From the NCBI GenBank assembly GCA_910574745.1, contig CAJTCE010000023.1, positions 1-62,385 of the forward strand: a DNA stretch of 62,385 nt, given 5' to 3'. The notes under the pieces were generated by a model. That model had not been told where the DNA came from. It made no database searches and saw only the letters and a program-made list of their open reading frames with translations. A program made the translations under genes and the position numbers. Positions within the stretch are counted from its first letter, which is position 1; every line of letters starts with the position of its first letter. The DNA is from Lachnospiraceae bacterium. Its GTDB lineage: Bacteria; Bacillota; Clostridia; Lachnospirales; Lachnospiraceae. Below are positions 1 to 12,200 of the stretch, piece by piece.

Positions 1-120
1 GTTGTATATCGTGGAATCGAAAAGAATATGAATCGGTTCCACATGCTGTTTGCCAGTGCCAACCTTATAATGTGTAGCAGGGCTGGACGAACCCAAGATT
101 TTCTTGGGTGCATGGCATAA
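1..120 (+). mobile_element. Transposase, C-terminal fragment (window edge)
   Basis: An open frame enters from the left edge and ends in TAA at 118-120, giving 39 residues. The motif YRGIEKNMNRFHMLFASANL resembles the C-terminal tail of IS1182-like DDE transposases, where an RGL-x-KN...R...FA-ANL pattern is common. Nothing of the catalytic core is inside the window, so the family is inferred from this tail alone. It lies just beyond the 3' end of the giant RHS gene and is convergent with it, where an immunity gene would normally be expected. Confidence 0.6.
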
Positions 121-244
121 GTGCGCCCAATTTTAAAGAAAGCACCCCAAATAAAGGGTTATAACCTGGAAATATCCAATATATTTCCGCTGGCTTTCTA
201 AAAACTTGACAAAACGGGATAATGCTGAAAATAAAACTAATTAA
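121..244. other. Non-coding junction between IS fragment and RHS gene
   Basis: No gene is seen. The stretch holds a 10-bp palindrome GGTTATAACC at 157-166 and an inverted repeat GGAAATAT / ATATTTCC at 168-175 and 181-188 (5-base loop). These may belong to the right end of the insertion sequence, but the terminal repeat cannot be defined without the other end of the element. Confidence 0.4.
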
Positions 245-3200
245 TCAGCGGTTCCCTAGAAATCTTTCGTTAATTTTCCATATTTCATCCGTTGAATATT
301 GTAAACTTAATTCATCCCAATTATCAAGATTAAAGTATTGAGCACCAATATCCTTAGCTACAGCATCGTAACTGGTAGCAGAACCACATTCGTATTTTCC
401 TAGCACGACTGCATCTGCATTATTTGGACCCTTAATTGCATTAAACGCATACTTTTCGGCTTCTTCAATAGTAAGTATCTTACTACCACCCTCTACTCCA
501 GCCTTCCCCAGCTTCTTCTGTATCCACCTCCAGACATCATCAATCTTCCCGCCTGCCCAATTTAAGAACCTGCTCCCGTTCTCCATCAGATCAGGCAGAT
601 ACTTCTTCCCAAACTTTATCAACGCTTCTCCTGCATTATCGCCCAGCTTTAGTGTAAGCCGCACCGGAATCGCCAAGAAATTCCCCATTACCGGTAGCAG
701 ACACAAAAGGGTTATGGCCGCTTCCGTATCCCTTCCTTCGAAATGGTAAAGAAGCACATTTACAACGTCAAAGCCGTCCCAGAAAAAGCCTCCCACATCC
801 AATGCAGTATGCAGCCACTTCAATGCCCTGTTCTTATATACCTCAGCCCGTGTAGGACACAGACCAAAGGGATCTGTTAAACTTACCGGATTTCCCTGCA
901 CATAACAGTAGCGGTTTAAGCTCTGGCTGTTCCCTATATTACCGCTTAAAATATCACGGTTAATAAACCTCTTGATATCCTGGTCATAATAACGGGCTCT
1001 CATATAATACAAGCCGTTCCCGCCTGTTGATACACCATACTGCCCGTTATAAAGATATTCCATCCCCAGGGCATAACCTACTTCCGCCGCCGTACACCCT
1101 TCCGCTGTCTCGGCCGTCAAAAGACTTACGCCCCCGGCGTTCCTGATATCATAAAGTTCCCCGTATGTGCCGTAGACAATGCGGAATACAATTTCTCCAT
1201 TTCCATCCGTTATTGCTACAGCGGAACCCAGATGATTATAATGATATATATACTCTTCCCCGCCAGCTCTCCTTTCATTGATTAAGCCTGCGCCGTAAGT
1301 ATAGGTTATCCGCTCTCTTTCTTCATTGTAAACGCCAAAGACATTCTTTCCATAAGAAGTCTTTACCAATACCTGACTGTATACCGTTTCCCTGTCCGTG
1401 ATATACTCTGTCCTGACGCCTCCCGTGACAGATGCCGTCCTGATATCCTCCGCGTCATATTCATAGACAGTGGTTCTTCCGTCCTCTTCCTTTACCTTTA
1501 CAAGACGATTGCGGCAGTCATAGGTAAACTCCGCCATTCCACCGTTTAAGGGGCCTTTGCTCATATTCCCGCAGGCATCATATTCCACACTCCGGCCGTT
1601 ATAGGTCAGGAGACGGTTATCTGCATCATAGGTCATGGCGATCGAAACAGGCAGTACAAATGCAGCTTCCTCCGCTTCTCCATCAGACACAGAGCCTGCC
1701 AAACCTGCTTCCATCCCGCTGATTCCTACAATATTTCCCCGCCCGTCGTATTCATAGGCTAAGTCACTGATGACCTCCCCGGTCTTCGTCTCATCCTTCA
1801 GCGTCTTTAATTGTCCTAACCCATCATAGGCCCGCATTTCCCGGCTGCCGTCTGCACGCTCCGTCAGGATCAGCCTGCCATTTTTATCATAAGCATAACG
1901 GGTTATGCCGCCCTGTGCATCCGTAACTGCCAAAAGGTTTCCGGCTTTATCATAGCTGTAGCGCACCTTCTCCCCACCGGGATAGGTTATGCTTATTCTG
2001 TTGCCCAGCTCGTCATAACCGTAGGAAATGGTATTACCCTGATAATCGGTCACATCCGTCACACGATTTAAGCAGTCATAGGTACGGCTGATGGTTCCTT
2101 TTTTGTCTGTAACTGTCAGCACATTTCCGTTTTCATCATAGGTATAGCGAATGGTTCCTTCTTTGTCTTTCCGACTGCTAATCCTCCCCGCCTCGTCATA
2201 GGTATAAGAGGTTTTCTCCCCTTTCCCGTTCCTGCTTTCCGAAAGAAGGCCTTCTGCATTGTAGGTATAGGTATCCTTAACCCCGATGGCGTTGACGATT
2301 TCCGTTACCCGGTTCATGGAATCATAGCTGTAGGTACTGGTTCCACCCATAGGGTCGGAAACTGCAACCACATTTCCCTTTGCATCATAGGTCTGTGCCG
2401 TCCTGCCTCCCTCTTCATCCACACAGGCAAGAATCCTTCCGTCAGCATCATAGGTATAGCTTTTTACTGTCTCCGCCCCGCTGTTTAAACACTCCACAAT
2501 TTCCGTTATATTTCCTGCACGGTCATAGCTGTATGCTGTGGTATTTCCAAGGCCATCCGTAGCAAAAACCAGTTGTCCCCGGCTGTCATAGGTGTTGTTC
2601 TCCAGCTGATTCCCCTCTGCATCCGTAAGGCTCGTAAGGTTTCCGAAGCTGTCATAGGCGGCATGGACTGTATTGCCTTCCCCGTCGGTAACAGCAGTAA
2701 CCCGCCCTGCTTTGTCATAAGTAAAAGAGGTAACATTCTCCCCTTCCGAAGTCTTTTCGGTGGTCTTTATCAGGCGGTTCCGGGCATCATAAGTCATTTC
2801 CGTTACCGTTCCCGCCGCATTGGTCTGCCTGATGCAGTTGCCGTTGCCGTCATAGGCATAGGCCGTACTGTTCCCCTTCGGGTCGGTTACCTTTATACAC
2901 CTGCCGTAAATATCATAGGTATAGCTTGTTTTATTTCCCAAAGGATCAGTAGATGAAGTCAGGTTTGAAGCAGCGTCATAGGTATAAACATAGCTGTTTC
3001 CCCTTCCGTCCGTCTCCGTCAGGCAGTTGCCCCTCTTATCGTAAGTATATACTATTTCTTCTCCTGTGGGTTGTACTATTTTGCGGATTCTTCCCTCCCC
3101 GTCATATTCGTAGGACATCAACGAGTCCCCTGTTTTTTCCGTTATTTTGTTCCCAAGGGAATCATAGGTGTATTCTGTGGTCATCCCCGACGCCGTTACC

Positions 3201-6200
3201 GCTTTTATCTGGTTGGAGGTCTTGTCATAAACAAAGGTATCCCTACTTCCGTCAGGATATGTAATGGATGTAGTATTTCCTTCTCCGTCATAGGTATAGG
3301 CTGTGGTTCCCGCTTCATTTGTCACATCCGCAACCCTTCCCATTCCATCATAACCATACCGAACAGTTCTGGTTTTACCGTCCTCTCCTGTAACCGTTTC
3401 CTCTATTTTCTGCCCCTTTGCATCATAAGTATAGGCAGTAACCGTCCCGTCAAAGCCTTTCTCCAAAAGTATCTTTCCCGTTTCATCATAAACAGCTTCC
3501 ATGCTGTTTCCCATGGCATCCGTCTGAAGACATCTGTTGCCCCACTCATCATAACCAAAGGAAGTCAGGCCGCCGTTATAATCGGTTATGCCTGTAAGCA
3601 GGCCGCCTTCATAAGTCATAGTTATGGTACCCAGCCCGTCAACTACCTGTCTGACCGCATTTCCTTTTTCATCATAAGCATAACGGGTTACTGCGCCTAA
3701 AGGACTTATTTCCCTCAAAAGGGAGCCTGCCTCATCATAGGTAAAGCAGGTACCTGTTCCGTCCTCCTCCATAACGGAAGCCACATAGCCGTTTGCATCA
3801 TAGGAAAGGCCGGTAATCTCTCCTGCCTTATTGGTATAAGAAATAAGCTTTCCTTCCTCATCATAAACATAATTTACCACATTGCCTTCGTTATCTGTTT
3901 CAGTCAACAGATTTCCTACATCATCATAGGCATATTCGGTTATTGCTCCCGCCTCATCGGTTTCCCTGATTTTTTCGCCTTTACTGTTGGTGGTAACCGA
4001 CCTGCTTTCCCCGTTATGATTTCTGACATGGACAGTCAGTTCCCCATCCGACGTTTCTTCATAAGAAAGCATGGCTTTCGTCCCGCTTCCACCTTCCTTC
4101 TGAGTGAGAACACGCCCCATTTCATCATAGGTATTTTCCACATAGGGAATATCATTTGCATCCGCTCCGTAAATCAGATGATGACTTCCGTCATAAACAA
4201 ACGCTGTCTTCTGTCCGTCTGCATTGGTAAAGGAAACCAGATCATCCCCGTTATATGTGATAACCGCTTCCCTGCCGCTATCATCGGCGATTCTTTCTAT
4301 CATCCCCTCCTCATTATAAAAAATATACAGCTGCTTACCCGAGACATCGTCTTTTAAAATCATCTGTCCTTCTGCATAACGGATGCTGATGCTTTTTCCT
4401 CCCTGGGATTTAATGCCCGACAGCCTGCCTTCTTTGTCAAAGAAATAAACATCCTTGTCCTTCGAGGTCACTTCATAGCCCTCTTCGATTCTTAAAAGGC
4501 TCCAGCCTTCCAATGCTTTGGAGGAAGGATAAAAAGTATCCTCATACACTGCTTCCGAATCAATGTAGACCGTATCGTTTAATATTTTTCCATAAACCAC
4601 ATGTTCCCCTGCTTCCCTGCTGACAAAGGTCGTCCATGCATAAGGTCCGAAATACAGGTTCATAAAAGAACCGTGGTCTTCAATGTGCTGTTCGTAATCA
4701 TGGCTCCAGCCATATCCGCATTCTCCTTTATAGGATGCCATAGTGGAGTTATAATGCATTCCCAGTAAAAGGCTGGTGCTCCCATCAACTGAAAAGCTTG
4801 AAATATCCTGCAAAAATGCCCCTGAAGTAATGTCAATGGGATCTCCGTACAGGGTCTTTGTCTTCTGATCCATATACAGAAGATACTTTACAACATGGCT
4901 TTCAATGCTGCTTATTGCAACCCGCACACCCAGATTTTTCCCTGTAAGTCCCTTTACAAATCCGTCCACATAGCGGTAATACTTTTCTTCATCCCCACCT
5001 GCCGTAATGCAGTAGGTCCCGTATAGCCGTCCGCCGGGCGGTAAAATCCCGCATTCCAGCCTTTCGCCACCGTATAAAACAGGAACGCTTTTCTGGCTGA
5101 TATCCGTAATGTGATAGTCCATTCCTTCGTATCTTTCGTACTCAATGATTTCTTTCGTATTCCAGTCCTTAACAATCCATTCAAATACAGGTACCGCCTG
5201 CTCAAACTGTCCAAAGGAAGTTTTTACGTTATAGAAAGGTTTTCCGGATTTGTTAATAACCTCAAACTGAATATAGTATTTCTCTCCCGGATAGTACGCA
5301 TCCTCAGGATGGACAATAATTTCAAGTCCCTCTCCCGTCTGTACGTCACATTCCAGATTGGATGTAAATCTTGCGGATACGCACGCCTCAAAGGGACTCA
5401 TAGTCCCATAAAAACGAGCCGCTACCTGATAGGTTCCCGACGCATCTCCACGCACGATCCAGGATGCCTTTTTGCTGTCCTTTCCGGCAATGCTGCCCAT
5501 TTTGTATACCACGCCTTCCCCTGAAGCTGTCCTTGCCAGGGAAAGTCCCAGCGGAAGCTCCAGCGCCGCAGAAGCATCATGAATAGTAAAACCGCTGCCC
5601 GCATTATTAACTACGCCCAGACTCACTTCATACATATCCTTCATCCAGCGTATGCTTTGGGTGGTTTCCAGATAAATCAGCGCCGTCTCAATCTCTTCCC
5701 CGGAATCCTCCCATTCCGTTTCTGCAGGCGTCTTTTTATAGGGGAAAATTCCTGCCTGCACACGATGCAGATCATTTCCGAAATGCCCCAGATATTTTAC
5801 ATTTCCGTCCATAACCGCCGTTGTGGCAATGGGTATCGCATAAGGGCTTTCCGCAAAACGCAGTGTAATCTGAAATTCATAGGTATGATAGTTGCCCGGA
5901 TCGGAAAGATTAACCCCTTTTGCAATCATCTCTTCTATAGACAGTCGTTTGGAGGTCATTGTGCCGGTTACCAGTTCGCCTCTGTCAAGCGTTATATTGC
6001 AGGGCATTTTTTCATTTGCATATAGCTGGAAATGGCTGTCTCCCGGAAGATAACCGCCTGCAAAGGCAGAAATTTCATAGTATCCCGCTTCCCCCACAAT
6101 ATCCACATATCCTCTGGAATCACAGTTTAATTTCTTAAAATCGTTGTCTCCATCCCCTGTCTTTACATAAACGTACGCTCCCGGAATTCCTACGCCGCTT

Positions 6201-9200
6201 TTGTTGGTGACCTGCAGCTTAATCGTACCGTTTTTCGTTTTATTTCCCACGGAAACTGTAGTGGTGGCAGTATCCTTGTTGCCTGCTGCATCGCTGACCG
6301 TCAGGGAAACCGTATAATTTCCCTCCTCCTCATAAACATGCTCCGGTCTTACGCCTACGGCAGTGGTTCCATCCCCGAAGTCCCATTCATATCGTCCTAT
6401 CCTGATATTATCGGTGGATAACACCCCGTCAAAGGTAATGCCCTCCCCTTCCATTCCGTCAATGGTTTCCGGCAACATCGCCACAGGAGCTATATCATCT
6501 ATAAAGCTGGCATGGTTTGCTTCAATATTAGATTCACTGTAATTTCCATAGATATCATAAGCGCGTATTTTATAATAGTAAACGCTCTTCGTATCCTCCA
6601 ATTCATCTACAAAAGAAGTTTCCGTTGATTCCTGTATGCAGGTATAATCCTCCTCGCCGTATTTTTTTCGGTATATCTGATAATGCAAGAAATCCTCTTC
6701 TGTATTTTGCGTATAGTCCAGTTCAATGCGAAAGCTTCCGCTTTCCGTATGAAGAAGTGTTGGAGCCGGAGCCGTCAGGTCAAAGGTATATCTCTGATAC
6801 TTGTATTCGCTGATATTTCCCCATCTGTCTTTTGCCCTTGCACGGACTTCATATACACAGCCTTCTTCCAAATCCTTTGTATCCCATGATACTTTTCTGT
6901 AATATTCCCGCCCTGCTGCCGGAAGGCTTTCTATTGCCTGCCATGCATCAGCCGTATCAGCTTTGCGGTATTCCAATTCCACCAGAGCAAGGCCTGCATT
7001 ATCCAAAGCCAACACCTCTAACCGGGCATGGGAACCCAGTATACCGCCTTCCGGACCGATTCCCGTAACCTCCGGCGCTATATCATCCGCTCTGACCGTT
7101 CCGTAAACCCTGTCGGATTTTTCCGAAACATTGCCGGCTTTATCAACCGCTTCTATCTGATAAATATAGGTAACCTTTTCCTTTACATTTGTATCGTAAT
7201 AACCGATGGTCTTTACATTCCCGTCAATGCAGGTAAAGAGATTCTGGCCTTCTACCGCCCTGTAAATGCGGTAGGAGGCAATATCATTGCCGCTTACCTG
7301 ATCCCAGTTTAAGCCGATTACGCCCTCCTCGCCTGTAACGGAAAGCCCCGTTACCTTTTCCGGCGGGGTGTGGTCGATTCTATAGATATTTTCAATCTGC
7401 TTTTCCTCATAAAGCATATTGTGGTTTCCTGCCGCATCATATGCTTCAAAACGAACAATAACCTCTCCTTCCAAAACCTTTGAAGTATCCCACAAATAAT
7501 AAATATTTTCCGCATTTTCTCCTTTTGCCGAAATTCTTGCAAGCTCTGTAAAGTTCTCCCCGTCAATACTATAAGAAAACACTCCAACGGCTATACTCCC
7601 GTTATCCTTGACTGTCATGGAAAGATTGATTTTATCTCCATAATCAGAGGAAACAGGATTGATTCCTGTAATGGACGGCGCAGTCATATCATCAGAGGTT
7701 GTCAGCGTAATTTCCTCCGACGGTTCCCCGCAGTTTCCCAGATTATCCACGCCGGTTACCCTATAGGTATGCGTGGATAAGGGTTCCAGATTTTCTATCT
7801 GCACAAATAAAGCATCCGATACCCGTTTAATTTCCACAAAGCTTCCGTCTTTTAACTCTTCCACCTTGAAATATTCAAAATCCTCTTCTGTCACATCCTC
7901 CCATGTCAGTAAAATCCCCGTACTTCCCGCAGTGCATTCCGATAACCGGATTTTGGCAATTCCCGTATTATCAATTTCATAACGGCGCATGATCAGATCG
8001 CTGCTTTCGTTTCCTGCAAAATCTACCGCTGTTACCTTTACATAATAAGTACCTTCCTCATGCTGTTTTGTATCCCATTGATAGACGGCGGTATTCTGAT
8101 TGGCTCTGACTGTTGCCAGTTCTTTCCATTCCTCTTCCCCATTCTGCCGGATATGCAGAAGGAAACGGCTGACTCCCCTGTTATCCTTTCCTTCCAGAGT
8201 CAAAGAAGTAATACCGCCAACTCTTCCCGGGTCGGGAGTCACTAAGGTCACTCTGGGAGCTTTCGTATCCGCCGCTACAGTTATAGTCAAAGACTCTGCA
8301 GGCTCGCTCAACTGATGAAAAGCATCATAAGCCCTCACATAATACCGGTACTCCACACCCTCTGTCATGGAATCATCCTCGTACCATGTGCTGTTTTTAC
8401 CGGAAATATCCGCCACCAGATGATCCTCCATGCCTTCCTGTTTCCTGTAAAGCTCATAACCTTCACAATCTGCACTGCCGCCTTTATCCCAGCTTATAAT
8501 GACCGTTCCGCCTATATCCATAACCTCTACATTTTCCGGCGCATAAGGGGGCTCTCTGTCGACGGTATAGGTCACGATTTTTTCAGAACTGTTTCCCGCC
8601 TTGTCCTTTAAAGTAAAGCGCACATCCACATCCCGATCCTGATTTAAGGCAGAAAGATTCCATACACAGCTTACCCTGTGAACTTCTACGCCTGTTTCCT
8701 TCTGTCCCAGCGCTGTCTTAGTCACAGGCCTCCACTCCAGGTAATCTGTATCATAATATTCGATTTTTACGGAATTTCCGCTGCTTTTTCCCTCTCCCGA
8801 AAATGTTACCTCCAGGGAAATCTGTTCCCCGCCGATAACGCCATAATCCTCGGGAGTTACGGAAATAATTTCAGGTACAAAAACAACCCCGTCCGTTTCA
8901 TCACTTTTTTCAGAACGGTTTTCGCTTCTATCCTCCGCAATCACATAATAAGTATAAACTGTCTTTTCTTCTAATCCTTTATCCTCGTAGTTTTCAGCTC
9001 CTCCTTCATAAACCAATTTACCATTCCTGTAAAGGTAGTATTTTTCTACGCCCACATTATCCCTTCCCTTATCCCATGAAAGGGTTATGGTAGAACCGGT
9101 TCTTTCCGTGACCTGAAGATTCTTTATCTTTTCCGGCGGCTCCATATCAGCACTGGTAGTTATCTGTAAAGAGGGGGATTCCTTTGCACATATTCTATCC

Positions 9201-12200
9201 CCGTTATAAGAATAAACAGTATAAGTATAGGTCTGCCCTCCATTCAGTCCCGTATCGCGATAGCTCCTCATTCCGGTAGTTCCTACCCTTACTCCGTCCC
9301 GATAGATTTCAAAACCTGCCGCCTCTCCATCCGTCCATGTTCCATCAAACTCCAAGGTAACTCCGTATGCGGTAACCTCCGTTGCAATGATTTCCGTTAC
9401 CGGACGGGGATAAACTATGGCAGCGGACAGATAAACCACTTCATCTGCAATCTCCTCCGGCACGGTATCAAACTCATAGTTTGTATACAGATCATTTGTA
9501 AGAACCAGTATATGGAACCGGTTAAGGGAAGGCGCATCAAAATGAACTCTCTGTATATCTCCTCCCCTTCCTTCCGGTCCGCCTTTCAATATAGTCTTAT
9601 GGTTTCCAGCCGCCGTAAAACTTCTTTCGGAATATTGCTGGGTAAAATTCCCTGCAAGCTCCATAACACCTTCTGATAAATAAGAAACATTTCTACCGCA
9701 GAACAGGACATCCCCGTTTACAGAAAGCCGTCCTTCCTCTTTATCCATATTCAGACTGCCGCTCCATTGCACCAGAAGGTCTCCTGCAATATACAGCTTT
9801 GCCTCTTCCACATATAGGTTGGAGTTTAAAATTAATTTCCCCACACTGATTGTATGATTTCCGCATCTTATGATATTGACACTTCCCCCATAATAGTCGA
9901 ATAGCAGAGTTCCCCTAATATCGAGGTCGTTTTGAAGTTTTATATTGCTGTCGTATGCGGTGTATGCTCCAAAGGTTACATTCCCGCCAAAGGCGCCATC
10001 CTTTAACTGTCCGAAATCACGGATGCAGACTCCTCCGTTTCCTCCTGCCTTCCACAAGGAATCATCCACAGTTCCGTTAACCCGCACATAAGCAGCAAAT
10101 TCCACGCCTTCCAAAGACTCATTACTGATAATCAGATTATTTGTGGTAATCCATTTTCCTCCCCCAATCTTCTGTTTTTCTTTTCCGCTAAAGACCAGAT
10201 CCCCGTCAAGAGAAAGGGCAGTGCCGCCATCGGTTTCCAGATTGCCAAGAAGCTCTATGGTTCCCTTTATATTCCCCACTCCGTCAGAAGGCGGCATGAA
10301 ATAGCTGTCCTTTTTCACGCACAGATAATCGTCCGCCTCATCCATATATAAATGCCCGAAGCTTTCTGAATATTCATACCCATCCTCTGTTTTATCCCGG
10401 GTTTGCTGCCTGAAATTTCCTTCTACGATCAGGCTTCCGTGATGGAATACAATTTCTCCCTCCTGTAAAATCAAATCCCCTTGAACGGTCAATGTGTATC
10501 CGTTTAAATCCAGCGTTCCATCCACCAGATACAAATCCCCCGCCGCCACATAATCTTCGTTTAAGGTAAATCCGCTGATGCTTTCCTCATCGCCGATAGT
10601 CAGCTTACAGCCATTTAGGATCAACTGGTCGACGTCCAGTCTTCTTTTTGAGAAAACGCCTTCACTACTGTGATTATTCAGTTCAATTACATGAAAATGA
10701 CCATGATTCTGAATACGCTGAAGCCCTTCCCCGCTTAACACAAGCCTGTGCCCGTTTCCATAGGAGCTGTCATATTTTTCTGTATAGTCCCCCTTTACTT
10801 CAAGGGTTCCCTGATTCATAAGGCTTGTGGTATCACTTGTCTTTAAATAATTGCCTCCTACAAGCACATAATCATCCTCATTGGACATTTTCAAGCCTTT
10901 TCCGCTATCCTTTACAGTCAGGTTCCCTCCGATCTGCAAACTGCCATGAGCAATGTCCAGAGTACCCGATAAATCCAGATTGCCGCCAATTATAAGTTCA
11001 TGCCCTACGGAAATCGTATTGTTTCCGGAAATAATCACATCTCCTCCAATTCGGGTATCTCCGGAAACAATCAGTTTTTCTACATTCAGTCCGCCGCCGA
11101 AATACCCTTCCGATAACTGGGCTGTAGAAAGGATTTTGATATTTCCCTCTACATGATTTTGGGGGTTGTCCACAATTTCCCCCGCAATCTGGGGGGTATT
11201 TACAAATACAACGCCTCCTTCGCTTTGATTGTCAATGGCGATATTTTTCAGACACATATTTTTTGTATATTCATAATAGTGATACGTAACCGTTTGCTTT
11301 TCTTCTCCGTTTAACAGTAAAGTCAAACGGTACAAGCCGTTAAAATAACTTGTGGCATTGGCATTTCCGCCAAAACCGTTATTAAAATCCACATCTCCAT
11401 GAACTTCAATAACGCCGTTGCTCCAGGCTCCAAACTGCAGGCCGGTTATATTGACAGAAAAATTTTTTCCTACCACAATATGATCTTCATCTGTATAGAG
11501 CTCCAAAGTTCCGTTTGATGCAAAATCCTCATCCGGAGCTTCTTCTCTAAACTCTCCCATAAAAAAGCTGCCGCCTACAGATAGGGTTCCTCCTCCAAGG
11601 ATCATTCTGCCGGACATCTGAATCAAATCTCCTGTAATTTCCAGCTTGTGGCCATTTAACGCCATGATTCCCCCTATGAGAACTACATCTCCGGAGAGCT
11701 TCGTATCTTCCGTTAAGGTATATCCCGTCATACAGGATATTCCCTGATATGTCAGGTTACAGTCATTTAAAATCCACTGTGAAACGCCAAAAATATTTTC
11801 AAGGCATACCCCTTCCTCGCTACGGTTTTTAAGCTCAATTACCAGATCTCTCGGATCATCCCCGATAAAAACATTTTGTTTCTTATCTCCGCCAAGCACC
11901 AGTTTAAATCTACTGTTTCCATAGAGCTGTCTGCGAATATCCACATCCCCCTTTATTTCCAGAATCCCTTCCTGCTGCGACGTACCGAATTTGGCGTCGA
12001 GAACCCTATAGTCCCCTTCTACAAGGGCATAGGCGCTGCTGCCCATCATACAGATTCCGGTGGAGCTTAATTTACTTTCCGCTTCCAGATTTCCCTTTAT
12101 ATGCAGATTTCCCTGAAATACATACAATTGACCGTATAAGGAACCTCCCTGCTTATATCCGCTTTCCACATCCCTGATATATACATTCCCGTCAACTGTC

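Noticed and set aside
2380-4357. Several plus-strand ORFs inside the RHS gene
   Set aside because: They mirror the YD repeats of the minus-strand gene and have no ribosome sites or family features.
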